Shown here piece after piece: positions 8,557 to 17,130 of a DNA stretch of 38,125 bases. Made by a program: the position numbers and the translations under genes. The stretch lies in assembly GCA_903862645.1 (NCBI GenBank), contig CAIOZF010000013.1:1-38125 (forward strand). The letters run 5' to 3'. Numbering within the stretch: position 1 is the first letter of the stretch; each line of letters opens with the position of its first letter. Source of the stretch: an uncultured Gammaproteobacteria bacterium (GTDB taxonomy: Bacteria; Pseudomonadota; Gammaproteobacteria; Pseudomonadales; Pseudohongiellaceae). The notes beneath the pieces were generated by a model, which saw only the letters and a list, made by a program, of their open reading frames with translations, was not told where the DNA came from and did not search any database.

Positions 8557-11046
8557 TCAACCGTAAATGAACCGATAGTCCGCCAGCAAATAAGCCACAA
8601 CAGCCATCCAGGCGCGAACGACATAGTTGTTGTCATTGCGCAGTCGCCTGTCCACACCCCCGGTGTTTAACGAAGCTCCGGTGCTGATGTCGTTGTTGCG
8701 CATGCAACGGGTCGGCAGACTGGTCGTCTCGGAGGTGCCCAGTGCACTCTGCCCCTGCTGTAACACAGTCGAAAACAGCGCATAGGTGTGTTCAATCTCG
8801 GCATCGGTCAACGCCAGCTCTTCACCCAACAGGTAGCGGTGCAGGTGCTGGATATTCTGACGCACCGCCGCCTGCCCCTGCGCGCTGGTCAGCACAGTGC
8901 TGGTCTCGACATGCGGGAACAGGCGTCGTGCCGTGCGCGCTGAAAGGAAGTCGTTGGGCACCGCGTAACAGGCCATTTCATTCGCCATGCGCTCCTGCAC
9001 AATGACCATCAGGCCATTGGGATCGGAGAGCCGCTCGGTGATAGTGAAAGAGTCGATACCGCCATAGATCTGATGATAGTACTGACGCGCGTCGAGCAAG
9101 CGGGCCGAGCTGGCAAGGTTGCGGTTGCTGAAGTACTGGTCCAGCGGACCTCGCCACTGGAAACCGAACAGCGCCTCAATTTTGCGGTGCAGCAACTCGG
9201 GGGTCAGCAAGCGGGCAGCGCCGGTCTGCTCGTGCACCGCTGCAAATGCCGCATTGTTCAGGCCGTCGGCGCGCCAGTAAGGGCTGACGAGAATTTCCTT
9301 TATCAGGGTCTTCAGATTGCGATTAGCCCCAACATATTTCGCAGTGATTTGATCGAGAAGAGCAGACTCTGCGAGATAGGCCTCCGTCTCCGCTTGTGGC
9401 GAATTCGCCGCGGGCGCTCTGAGCGGGTCATGACCCGTCAGGCCCCTGTAGACGACTCGCACAATGCCGTCATCAAATCGCGGATCGGCAACGATCTGCT
9501 TCGCCAACCACTGCAGGGAATCGCCCTTGCTGCGCGCAGGTGCCGCGACGCCCCCAAAGCCGGCCTGGAACATGTCGGTATACCAAGTGCGCGGCGGCGC
9601 AAAGGTGCCACGCAAATTCCAGTCCTGGAATGACGATGCGACCGGGTCCAGCAGGCTGTGGCACTTGACGCAATCCGGGTTCTCCATGGTGGGAGCCTTG
9701 CTGCTGATGTCAACCGCACTGCCATCCGGGCGCACACCATCGAGCGCAAGAATATCGACATCTAGAAATACGTCATACACCAGCCGCGAGCGCGCTCGGT
9801 TGCGGTTGGTGGCACTGGTCGGATAGCGATTCAGAAACATCAGCGAGCTCAGAACGCCGGCGTGGGGAATGCCAGGGAGCACGGCGGGGCGAAACTCGTT
9901 GGGGTCCCTTTCGTTGTTGAAAGTGACACTGGTGATGCCATAGCTCTTGGCAGAGAAGCCATTGACCATGAAGTAATTCGCCGTGAGGATTTCACTCATC
10001 GGCCGGTTGTTTCTAACGACGTATTCGATCAGTTCTAGCGGCTCGAGCGCGACGCTGTCATTGGTCGTGGAGCGGTTGAACGCGTAGTCGCTGCCGCGCA
10101 GACTGACACCTGGGTCGTACCACCGGGCTGTCGGGAATCGCAGCATGAGCCCCGTCGCCGTCTCCGCACCATTGCTGGCAAGATAACGATTGGTGAGCAG
10201 CATGTCGTTGAAAATCTCTCCCAAGCGGGTATAGAAAGCGTCCTCCTCCAGCATGCCATCGAGTGCCTGTCGCAGACCCACTTCCCCTTTTTGCGTCACC
10301 AGCGCGATCTCGGCCGAACTCGGTACGCGGCTGACCAGATGCAGCGCGGCATTGCGCAGGGTAGCGTCCAGCGACAGGGGCTCGATGGCCGCCAGCGCCT
10401 GTGCAGCCTGCGGACCGCTGCTACCATTGAACGCCGTGAGAATGTAGGAGGCGATCTCGCTGGCGCAGGTGCCAACGCACGCCGACGGATTGCCGAGTGG
10501 CATGGTGTTGTTGATGCGCGTCCCCAGCACATCAAGGGCACTGCAGTTGCTGCAATTCTTCAACGAGACGCGAACCGAGCCACCGAGTCCATCTGCGCCG
10601 TGGCAGCTGGCACACAATTGCTGATAAGCGGTCTGCCCCGGCAACACCACCGCAGTCGTCGAAACGAGTTGCAGGCGGTCGGCACTGATGAAGCGCAGCT
10701 GTGCGCTGTAGAACTGGCTGCCGACCCGCAGCGTTGGAATCGTCAGTTCCTGCGTCTTCAGGTTGTAGGTGGCACCTGGGGTCAGACCTGCCGCTGCGGG
10801 AGTGGCCGAAGCGATTCTGAAGGTCATCGAAGCCTCGCTCTCCAGCACCAGGCTGAGATTGAGCGAGCCATAGCCCTGCACGTCAATGCGGGGAATCGTC
10901 AGGGCTGGGTGCGCGAAGTTCGGTGTGGAATCGGTCCCGGTGGCTGCATTAGCCGGCAGCGCGAGAATCAGCATACTGAGTAACAACCCCAGCAACAGGC
11001 ACTTGTCTAACCACCCTGTCTGGCGGCGTCTGAGGTGTTGGCTCAT
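8557..11046 (-). CDS. Large secreted c-type cytochrome protein, partner of DUF1501
   Basis: An 829-residue secreted protein. The ATG at 11046 gives a signal peptide (residues 1-35, ending PANAATG); further upstream codons are antisense to the neighbouring MFS gene and are rejected. A CASCH haem-binding motif lies at residues 145-149 within a cytochrome c-like domain, and a second one, CVKCH, at 459-463, followed by SLLDPVASSFQDWN. The architecture (short beta-rich N-terminus, haem domain, helical segments with Trp/Arg-rich repeats, a second haem motif) resembles the PSCyt/DUF1549-DUF1592 group of planctomycete-type cytochrome proteins, which are regularly encoded beside DUF1501 proteins. Both are thought to act in the periplasm, and the reaction is unknown. 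Additional Cys residues (CSNC at 165-168, CVGTC at 190-194) may form disulfides. Confidence 0.8.
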   Translation of the reverse strand: MSQHLRRRQTGWLDKCLLLGLLLSMLILALPANAATGTDSTPNFAHPALTIPRIDVQGYGSLNLSLVLESEASMTFRIASATPAAAGLTPGATYNLKTQELTIPTLRVGSQFYSAQLRFISADRLQLVSTTAVVLPGQTAYQQLCASCHGADGLGGSVRVSLKNCSNCSALDVLGTRINNTMPLGNPSACVGTCASEIASYILTAFNGSSGPQAAQALAAIEPLSLDATLRNAALHLVSRVPSSAEIALVTQKGEVGLRQALDGMLEEDAFYTRLGEIFNDMLLTNRYLASNGAETATGLMLRFPTARWYDPGVSLRGSDYAFNRSTTNDSVALEPLELIEYVVRNNRPMSEILTANYFMVNGFSAKSYGITSVTFNNERDPNEFRPAVLPGIPHAGVLSSLMFLNRYPTSATNRNRARSRLVYDVFLDVDILALDGVRPDGSAVDISSKAPTMENPDCVKCHSLLDPVASSFQDWNLRGTFAPPRTWYTDMFQAGFGGVAAPARSKGDSLQWLAKQIVADPRFDDGIVRVVYRGLTGHDPLRAPAANSPQAETEAYLAESALLDQITAKYVGANRNLKTLIKEILVSPYWRADGLNNAAFAAVHEQTGAARLLTPELLHRKIEALFGFQWRGPLDQYFSNRNLASSARLLDARQYYHQIYGGIDSFTITERLSDPNGLMVIVQERMANEMACYAVPNDFLSARTARRLFPHVETSTVLTSAQGQAAVRQNIQHLHRYLLGEELALTDAEIEHTYALFSTVLQQGQSALGTSETTSLPTRCMRNNDISTGASLNTGGVDRRLRNDNNYVVRAWMAVVAYLLADYRFIYG

Positions 11047-11132
11047 AGGTGGCTCTCGTTGTTGTTGGCGGAAACAATGTGTCGTTAGAGTAGCAACGCG
11101 GCAACGGGCAATACGTTGACATGCGTCCCGAA

Positions 11133-12425
11133 TTATTTGTCTGGGCCTGCCGGATTGAGCCGGGGGTGGGTTTCTTCGCCAAACCAGGCAAGCACGGCAC
11201 CTGACACCAACATCGACATCGCCACGAACCAGAAGGCAGCCTCCATTTTGCCACTGTACTGCGCTGCCAATCCTAACCCCAGGCCACCGATACAATACCC
11301 TAAATCCCTCCAGAAGCGATAGATGCCGATGGCAGAACCACGCCAGTCTGGATGGGAGATGTCCGCCACCGCCGCCGACAGATTCGGATACAGCAGTGCC
11401 ATGCCAAAGCCGGTCAGCGCGGCCGCTGCGGTCCAACCTTCCACGCTTTCGAGCATCAACATCATCGCCACACCCGCACCGCAAATCCACATGCCCAGCA
11501 CGTTCAGCCGATGGCGCCCGACCCGGTCGGAGAGCCTCCCGGTATAGAGCTGCGCCGCGCCCCAGACCAAACCATAGGTGCCGATGATCCAGCCCACTGC
11601 GGTGAGGCTGACACCCTGACGATACAGAAACAGTGGGTAGAAGACCCACACGAGGGCATCCACAAATTTCTCCACCAGCCCGGCCTGACTGATGGCCGCC
11701 AGTCGACGATCACGCCATGACATCAGGGTGAAGATTTCCCAGGAGCCAGGTCGTGCTGACACGTTGACGGGATAACGGGGGCGCGGATCCGGAATAGTGC
11801 CCTGACGGTGCCGCGCCGCCTCTGCCTGTGCCCAGGGCAAGGTGTCCTTGACCCACAACAGTGTGAGAAGCAGCCCCGACCCGATGACGATGAGCCCGAA
11901 GATCAGCAGCCCGACGCGCGGACCGAGAGTGGCGGCCAGTTGCGCCGTGACAATGCCCGCCAGGGCGACACCCGCGTAGCCGGCAAACTCATTCAGACCG
12001 ATGGTGAGTCCGCGCTCGTCGAGGCGCGTGATGTCGAGTTTGGCCGTCTGGGTCATCGACCATGTCAGCCCCTGATTGATACCGAGCAACACCGTCGCCA
12101 GCACTATCCAGTGCCACGCGGGGGCATACCACACCAGCAGCGGAATCGGCAGCGCGACAATCCAGCCAAGCAGCAACACCTTTCTGCGCCCGACTCGCTC
12201 CGAAAACCGCCCGGCAACAAAATTCATCACCCCTTTGACGAAGCCGAAGGCCACCACGAACGAGGTCAGCAACATGAAGGAATTTCTGGGTACGCCAAAC
12301 TCGGACTCGGCGAGTGCAGGCACTACCGTGCGCATCATGCCGATGGTCAGCCCGACCAACAGCACCTGCAGCAACTGGTGCAGGAACTGCTGAAGATTGG
12401 GGCGAATGCCGTACTCAAGAATCAT
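11133..12425 (-). CDS. 12-TM MFS transporter
   Basis: A 430-residue inner-membrane protein of the major facilitator superfamily. Helices start at about residue 17 (LLQVLLVGLTIGMMRTVVPAL); motif A appears twice, as GRFSERVGRRK in the N-half and GRLSDRVGRHR in the C-half, which is the usual internal duplication. The protein ends with AWFGEETHPRLNPAGPDK, a tail seen in one MFS subgroup. The substrate cannot be told from sequence. It begins 31 bases after the metallo-beta-lactamase-fold gene on the same strand, so the two are likely one operon; this suggests export or import of a small thiol, sulfur compound or thioester product, which is inference only. No strong ribosome binding site precedes the ATG, which is compatible with translational coupling. 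Confidence 0.9.
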   Translation of the reverse strand: MILEYGIRPNLQQFLHQLLQVLLVGLTIGMMRTVVPALAESEFGVPRNSFMLLTSFVVAFGFVKGVMNFVAGRFSERVGRRKVLLLGWIVALPIPLLVWYAPAWHWIVLATVLLGINQGLTWSMTQTAKLDITRLDERGLTIGLNEFAGYAGVALAGIVTAQLAATLGPRVGLLIFGLIVIGSGLLLTLLWVKDTLPWAQAEAARHRQGTIPDPRPRYPVNVSARPGSWEIFTLMSWRDRRLAAISQAGLVEKFVDALVWVFYPLFLYRQGVSLTAVGWIIGTYGLVWGAAQLYTGRLSDRVGRHRLNVLGMWICGAGVAMMLMLESVEGWTAAAALTGFGMALLYPNLSAAVADISHPDWRGSAIGIYRFWRDLGYCIGGLGLGLAAQYSGKMEAAFWFVAMSMLVSGAVLAWFGEETHPRLNPAGPDK

Positions 12426-12456
12426 GGAAGATCCAGATAGATACTGTTATGGCGGA

Positions 12457-13188
12457 TCAGGCCGCCAGATTGGCGATGACGATGCGTTCCATATCGGCAG
12501 GCGGAGGAAGAATGGACGCCGTCACCTGCGCAATGAAGGCGGATCTCTCCAGCACCAGCGCAGCATTCCAGCGTTTCTCAAAACCAATCGTGGAGGACGG
12601 TTTGCCGGAAAGCCCAGCTCCACAGACACTGCCGGCCTGATGCCCCGGAAATATTTCCAACTCATCGGGCAGGTTCAGCAGGCGAGAATGCAGACTGTCG
12701 TAGAGCTGCCCGGCCATCTCCTGCTCGCGGCCGGCCAGATCGGGCCTCCCCACCGCGCCCACGAACAGCGTATCTCCAGTAATGGCAAACCACGGTGACG
12801 ACCCGCGACGGGCATCGGTGACCAGCAGACAAATACTATCGGCAGTGTGGCCCGGGGTATGCAACACCCGAATCTTGACGTTGCCGACATCCAGCAGCTG
12901 ATTGTCGTGCAGCGCCTCGAAATCGAAATGTGCCCGCGCAAAGTTCACTTCGTGCAGGCAGTAAGGTGCACCAGTTCTCCGGGCCAACTCGCGGCCACCC
13001 GAATAATGATCCGCGTGCACATGGGTATCGATCACATAGCGGATTTGCACGCCGGCTTTCGCAGCCTCCTCGACAAACCAATTCTCATCGCCGGCGACGA
13101 CATCCACCGCGACTGCGGCGCCCTGCCCGGCACACCCAAAGAAATAGGACAAAGTGGCGTCCCGCGTGGCAAGCTGCTTGAAGAACAT
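12457..13188 (-). CDS. ETHE1/Blh-like metallo-beta-lactamase-fold hydrolase or persulfide dioxygenase
   Basis: A 243-residue cytoplasmic protein. The ATG at 13188 is chosen for GGGAGA seven bases upstream and because it aligns with the usual N-terminus of the family. Metal ligands are visible: His56, His58, Asp60 and His61 in THVHADH, His114 in TPGHTADS, Asp139 in ITGDTLF and His183 in FPGHQAG. The GRPDL segment after the metal Asp and the GSVCGAGLSGKPSSTIGFE ending are typical of the persulfide dioxygenase/YcbL-like branch, which uses a single iron or zinc to oxidise glutathione persulfide or to hydrolyse thioesters. No rhodanese domain is attached. The frame stays open upstream to about 13401, giving a possible longer product, described separately. 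Confidence 0.85.
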   Translation of the reverse strand: MFFKQLATRDATLSYFFGCAGQGAAVAVDVVAGDENWFVEEAAKAGVQIRYVIDTHVHADHYSGGRELARRTGAPYCLHEVNFARAHFDFEALHDNQLLDVGNVKIRVLHTPGHTADSICLLVTDARRGSSPWFAITGDTLFVGAVGRPDLAGREQEMAGQLYDSLHSRLLNLPDELEIFPGHQAGSVCGAGLSGKPSSTIGFEKRWNAALVLERSAFIAQVTASILPPPADMERIVIANLAA

Positions 13189-13401
13189 TTTGAATCTCCC
13201 TCTCGAAAACCAACACTTTGTCTGCCGCGACTGTCCAACCGGCCAGTTGCGCAGGACCTTGCCCAGCATCAACGCCATATTGAGAGTCGCCACACCCTCC
13301 ACCGGCATCAGCGCAGAGGTTGGCACATCCCCAGTCTTCGGATCCAGAGGAATCGGCATGTCCAGCGTATCGTTCGAACAGTCGAAACGATAGTCGCCGC
13401 A
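13189..13401 (-). other. In-frame open extension upstream of the metallo-hydrolase
   Basis: The frame of the metallo-hydrolase runs open for 71 more codons before the TAA at 13402-13404. Its residues (for example DTLDMPIPLDPKTGDVPTS then ALMPVEGVATLNMALMLGK) look like a genuine protein rather than random sequence, with an ATG at 13359. I do not recognise the family. It may be an N-terminal domain read through into the hydrolase, or the tail of a decayed gene whose stop codon was lost. The strong ribosome binding site at 13188 argues for the shorter hydrolase start. Confidence 0.3.
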
Positions 13402-13486
13402 TTAATTGTTGCCAGAGACCGTCGCCGCGCTCACGCGCTGCAAATAGTGACGGCCGGCCTGGTGCACCTCCGTGTTGAGGCCGGCG

Positions 13487-13549
13487 ATGAGTCTCCTCAC
13501 CGAACCGGGCGAGCACGGGACTCAACAGGACGGCATAAGAGCCAATCCG
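13487..13549 (-). pseudogene. Remnant of an MFS transporter C-terminus
   Basis: On the minus strand the codons read RIGSYAVLLSPVLARFGEETH. The end of it, PVLARFGEETH, matches AVLAWFGEETH at the end of the intact MFS protein encoded at 11133. The frame is interrupted by a TGA at 13589-13591 and continues downstream into meaningless Arg-rich sequence, so only a scrap of the gene survives. The DNA of the two copies (about 11160-11200 and 13487-13525) is still alignable by eye. A duplicated or older MFS gene therefore once stood upstream of the metallo-hydrolase. The rest of the 13390-13601 gap holds no gene that I can see. Confidence 0.5.
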
Positions 13550-13601
13550 CCAGCAGAAGCGTATACCTCCGCACAGCCACTTCCGAGGTCACCTGTAAAT
13601 C

Positions 13602-14684
13602 ATGATCGGTCAATCAACCCGCGAGCGCGCCCGCGCCGCTCTCCACAATCTCTTCGTCGCTGACTCCCTGGCCATGCCTGCGCATTGGTTCTACAACACG
13701 CTGGACATCGAACGCGCATTTGAAGGCGGAATAAGGGGCCTGGCGGACGCGCCGCTGCGACATCCTTCTTCCATCATGCCGCTGCACTCCACCCACCATG
13801 GCGGACGCGGCAGCCAGGGCGGGCAGCGCGAGATCGTGGGCGACGTGATTCTGAAGGGCCGTCGCCAATACTGGGGCGTGCCCGGCATGCACTATCACCA
13901 GGGCCTGCGTGCGGGGGAGAACACCCTCAATGCGCACTGCACCCGCGTGCTGATGCGCAGCCTGGCGGCAAATGGCGGACATTACAACGCACAACACTTC
14001 CTGCAGGCCTACATCGCCTTCATGACCGCCGAGCCGCCTGCTCATCCTGACACCTATGCGGAATCCTGGCATCGCGGCTTCTTCGCCAATCTGGAGCGCG
14101 GCCTGCCTCCCGAGCGCTGCGGCGCAGTGACTCATGACACGGCGTCAGTGGGCGGCCTCGTCAGCATCGCCGCACTGTTCCTGAGCGCGCGGCTGCCCGG
14201 CGTTCCGCTGGAAGACGCGCAGGCGCAGTGCCGCACGCATTTGTTGCTGACGCATCCCGATGAGTCTCTCGCACGGGTCTGCATGGCGTATACGGCACTA
14301 CTGGAAGCGCTGCTGTTTCGCGAACCAACGACGCCAGCCGCAGACCTGATCGCCGCGACCGCACAGCGCAGCCTGGGTCTGGACCTGGCGGCGCTGCTGC
14401 GCAAGGGTCGGGACGATCGCGACATCGTTGGCCGCGTGTTCTCCAGCGCCTGCTATATCAGTGACTCCTGGCCCAGCGTGCTGTACCTCGCTTACAAGTA
14501 CTGTGACGATCCTCGCGCCGGGCTGCTGGCCAACGCCAATGTCGGCGGCGACAACGTGCATCGCGGTGCATTGCTGGGCGTGCTGTTCGGCTTGCTGCGC
14601 GGTGCGGAAGAGCAGGACTGGTTCGCACAGCTGGCGGATAGTGCGGACCTTGCCCGCGAGTGCGCAGTGCTGACACAGGAGTGA
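13602..14684 (+). CDS. ADP-ribosylglycohydrolase (ARH/DraG-like) family protein
   Basis: A 360-residue, all-helical, cytoplasmic hydrolase. Family marks: ARAALHNLFVADSLAMPAH at the N-terminus (the position of the GDALG-type metal loop, here VADSL), HDTASVGGLVSIAALFL in the middle (about residue 177), and NANVGGDNVHRGALLGVLFG near the C-terminus (residues about 312-331), which corresponds to the GGDTDT metal-binding loop of DraG/ARH3. Known members remove ADP-ribose from proteins or hydrolyse O-acetyl-ADP-ribose, but several act on crystallin-like or unknown substrates, and here the metal loops deviate from the textbook sequence (GGDNVH instead of GGDTDT). It precedes the Liv-type importer by 218 bases on the same strand. 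Confidence 0.82.
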   Translation: MIGQSTRERARAALHNLFVADSLAMPAHWFYNTLDIERAFEGGIRGLADAPLRHPSSIMPLHSTHHGGRGSQGGQREIVGDVILKGRRQYWGVPGMHYHQGLRAGENTLNAHCTRVLMRSLAANGGHYNAQHFLQAYIAFMTAEPPAHPDTYAESWHRGFFANLERGLPPERCGAVTHDTASVGGLVSIAALFLSARLPGVPLEDAQAQCRTHLLLTHPDESLARVCMAYTALLEALLFREPTTPAADLIAATAQRSLGLDLAALLRKGRDDRDIVGRVFSSACYISDSWPSVLYLAYKYCDDPRAGLLANANVGGDNVHRGALLGVLFGLLRGAEEQDWFAQLADSADLARECAVLTQE

Positions 14685-14750
14685 GCAGCAGGCGACACTG
14701 CCTCTGTTGTGGGTTTTGTTCCTTCCGTCGTGATCGGCGAGGAGCCAAGG

Positions 14751-14767
14751 ATTCCTTGATTAGGAAT
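14751..14767. repeat. Short inverted repeat downstream of the glycohydrolase gene
   Basis: ATTCCT (14751-14756) and AGGAAT (14762-14767) form a perfect six-base stem with a five-base loop. There is no T-run after it, so it is at best a weak transcript-end structure or a protein site between the glycohydrolase gene and the importer operon. Confidence 0.25.
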
Positions 14768-14844
14768 GCGGTCTGGGTTAATGTCCGAGGCCATGTTGTG
14801 ACCTAAGCATGACCGCAGGGATGCAGTCCATGCCTTTGTATTGT

Positions 14845-14863
14845 CTATCAAAATGACTGATAG
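14845..14863. promoter_or_regulatory. Candidate operator upstream of livK
   Basis: CTATCA (14845-14850) and TGATAG (14858-14863) are perfect inverted half-sites seven bases apart, centred about 49 bases before the livK start. The position near the expected promoter is suitable for a dimeric regulator. No regulator gene lies alongside, and the match could be chance. Confidence 0.35.
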
Positions 14864-14902
14864 AGCCCATCATCCACAACAACAATCACAAGTACCCTCA
14901 TC

Positions 14903-16174
14903 ATGAAGCTATTGCCATCTGCCGTTCCGCGTCTGCACCTGCTTGCTCAAATAGCGACCGCTTTTTCTCTTGCTTTTTCCGGCCTGGCCCTCGCCCAGGA
15001 ACCCATCAAGATCGCCTTCATCGATCCGCAGTCCGGGGTCTTCGCCGCGACCGGCGAGAGCGGCTTCATGGTGCTGGATTTCGCCGCCGACTATTTCTAC
15101 AACGACAAGGGCGGCGTGCTCGGGGGGCGCAAGTTCGAGGTCACCGCGCTCGACAACAAGAGCAGCGCGGCCGAATCCCAACTGCAACTGCGCCGAGCCA
15201 TCAGCGAGGGCACCCAGATCGTGTTCTCCGGCAACGGCTCTGCGGTGGCCAGTGCACTGAGCACCGCCATCGAACGGCATAACCGTCGTAATCCGGACTC
15301 CCAGGTGCTGTTCATCAACTACGCGGCGGTGGACCCGATCCTCACCGGTGCCGATTGCAACTTCTGGCACTTCCGTTTCGACGCGCACTCGGACATGAAG
15401 ATGGAGGTCATGACCAGCCACATCGCCAAGAACCCAGCCATCACCAAGGTCTACATCATTGGTCAGGACTATTCCTTCGGCAAAGCGGTCGGCGACGCCG
15501 CGATCAGCATGCTCGCCGCCAAGCGCCCGGACATCGAGATCGTCGGCAACGAACTGCACCCGATCGGCCAGGTGAAGGATTTCACGCCCTACATCACCAA
15601 GATTGTGTCATCCGGCGCCAATGCCGTGATCACCGGCAACTGGGGTGCCGACATGGTGGCACTGGGTCGCGGCATCATGGATGCAGGCCTTGAAGTGCCG
15701 ATTTATACCTTCTACGCTGCGTATGACGGCATCACTGCCACACTGGGCGAGGCCGGCAAAGATCAGATCTACGTCGTGCACAACGATTTCGCCAACCCGG
15801 TGACAGCACCACTGCGCCTCGAATTCACCGCTGCTTACGAAGCCAAGAACCCGCACCAAGACATTACGCAGCCGCGTATCGTCAACGCGCTGATGATGCT
15901 GGCAACGGCCATCGAGAAAGCTGGCAGCGCCGAGCCCTACGACATCGCCATCGCGATGGAGGACATGCGCATCACCACGATGACCGGCGAGGAACTCTGG
16001 ATGCGTCGCGACGACCATCAGGCGTTCCAGAACCTCAACATTTCCGTGCATACCAACGAGGGGATCAACATCGACACCGACAATTCCGGCTTCGCCCTGC
16101 GCACCGAGTTCGTGGTGCCGAGGGATGAGACGATAACCCAGAGCAGCTGCCGCATGACGCGCCCGCAGCAATAG
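14903..16174 (+). CDS. livK: Liv-type ABC transporter, periplasmic substrate-binding protein
   Basis: A 423-residue periplasmic binding protein of the branched-chain amino acid/amide type (type I fold). Residues 1-31 are a signal peptide ending LALAQ. The mature protein begins EPIKIAFIDPQSGVFAATGE, the standard first strand and ligand loop of LivJ/LivK and UrtA proteins. Further family marks are KVYIIGQDYSFGKAVGDAA at about residue 185 and NAVITGNWGADMVAL at about 240. The ligand is not fixed by sequence; amino acids, urea, short amides or aromatic acids are all transported by relatives. It heads a five-gene operon (next start three bases after its stop). A possible operator lies in the 218-base leader. 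No strong ribosome binding site is seen before the ATG. Confidence 0.92.
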   Translation: MKLLPSAVPRLHLLAQIATAFSLAFSGLALAQEPIKIAFIDPQSGVFAATGESGFMVLDFAADYFYNDKGGVLGGRKFEVTALDNKSSAAESQLQLRRAISEGTQIVFSGNGSAVASALSTAIERHNRRNPDSQVLFINYAAVDPILTGADCNFWHFRFDAHSDMKMEVMTSHIAKNPAITKVYIIGQDYSFGKAVGDAAISMLAAKRPDIEIVGNELHPIGQVKDFTPYITKIVSSGANAVITGNWGADMVALGRGIMDAGLEVPIYTFYAAYDGITATLGEAGKDQIYVVHNDFANPVTAPLRLEFTAAYEAKNPHQDITQPRIVNALMMLATAIEKAGSAEPYDIAIAMEDMRITTMTGEELWMRRDDHQAFQNLNISVHTNEGINIDTDNSGFALRTEFVVPRDETITQSSCRMTRPQQ

Positions 16175-16177
16175 AGC

Positions 16178-17128
16178 ATGATTGAAGTCCTGATCTTCGC
16201 AACGCTGAATGGCCTCGTCACCGGACTGTTGTTGTTCATGCTGGCCAGCGGCCTGACTCTCATCTTCAGCATGATGGGCGTGCTCAATTTCGCGCACGCC
16301 AGCTTCTACATGCTGGGAGCCTACTTCGCCTATTCCATCAGTCTTTATACGGGATTCTGGCCCGCACTGATCATCGCGCCGCTGCTGGTGGGCGTGGTCG
16401 GTGCGCTAGTGGAGCGTTACGGGCTGCGGCGGGTGCACAAATCCGGACACGTGGCCGAGCTGGTCTTCACCTTCGGGCTGGCCTTCCTGATCGAGGAGGC
16501 AGTGCAGTTGTTCTGGGGCCGCTCGACGATAAACTACGAATCTCCCACGCTGCTCGACTTCCCATTGTTTACACTGTTCGGACAGAACTTCCCGGTCTAT
16601 AAAGCGTTCATGATCTTCATCTCCGTCTCCATTTTCATCGGCCTGTATTTCGTGCTGACGCGCACCCGCATCGGCATCATCATTCAGGCGGCCATTACTC
16701 ATCCCAATACCGTCGCCAATCTGGGACACAACGTCCCTTTCATCTTCATGGCGGTGTTTGGTGTCGGCTCCGGGCTGGCCGGACTCGCTGGCGTAATTGC
16801 CGGACCGGTGCTGACGACCTTCCCCGGCATGGCCACCGTGCTGGGCAGCATCGTGTTCGTCATCGTGGTCATTGGCGGGCTCGGCTCGCTGGCTGGTGCA
16901 CTGGTGGCCTCGCTGCTGATCGGGCTGTTGCAGTCCTATGCAATTGCTTCCGATGTAGGCATGCAGGACCTTCTCGATCTGCTCGGCGTGAGCTTCGCCG
17001 CCGACCACCCGCTCAATGACATCTGGCGCCTCACGCTGCCGCAGATCGCGCCCATCATGCCCTTCCTGCTGCTGGTGCTGGTGCTGATCTTCCGTCCCTC
17101 GGGGCTGCTCGGGAAGCGGGAGGGTTGA
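16178..17128 (+). CDS. livH: Liv-type ABC transporter, permease (LivH)
   Basis: A 316-residue inner-membrane permease with about eight helices. LNGLVTGLLLFMLASGLTLI and MGVLNFAHASFYMLGAYFAY at the start are the hallmark LivH sequences, and GGLGSLAGALVASLLIGLLQ near residue 230 is the cytoplasmic loop region that contacts the ATPase. It pairs with LivM to form the translocation pore fed by the LivK-like binding protein. A segment at about residues 265-300 (LLGVSFAADHPLNDIWRLTL) is a little longer than in E. coli LivH. It starts three bases after livK and its stop overlaps the leader of livM, as in a tight operon. Confidence 0.93.
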   Translation: MIEVLIFATLNGLVTGLLLFMLASGLTLIFSMMGVLNFAHASFYMLGAYFAYSISLYTGFWPALIIAPLLVGVVGALVERYGLRRVHKSGHVAELVFTFGLAFLIEEAVQLFWGRSTINYESPTLLDFPLFTLFGQNFPVYKAFMIFISVSIFIGLYFVLTRTRIGIIIQAAITHPNTVANLGHNVPFIFMAVFGVGSGLAGLAGVIAGPVLTTFPGMATVLGSIVFVIVVIGGLGSLAGALVASLLIGLLQSYAIASDVGMQDLLDLLGVSFAADHPLNDIWRLTLPQIAPIMPFLLLVLVLIFRPSGLLGKREG

Positions 17129-17130
17129 GC

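Noticed and set aside
11047-11649. A 201-residue N-terminal extension of the cytochrome-like protein.
   Set aside because: It is antisense in another frame of the MFS gene region and precedes an obvious signal peptide at 11046.
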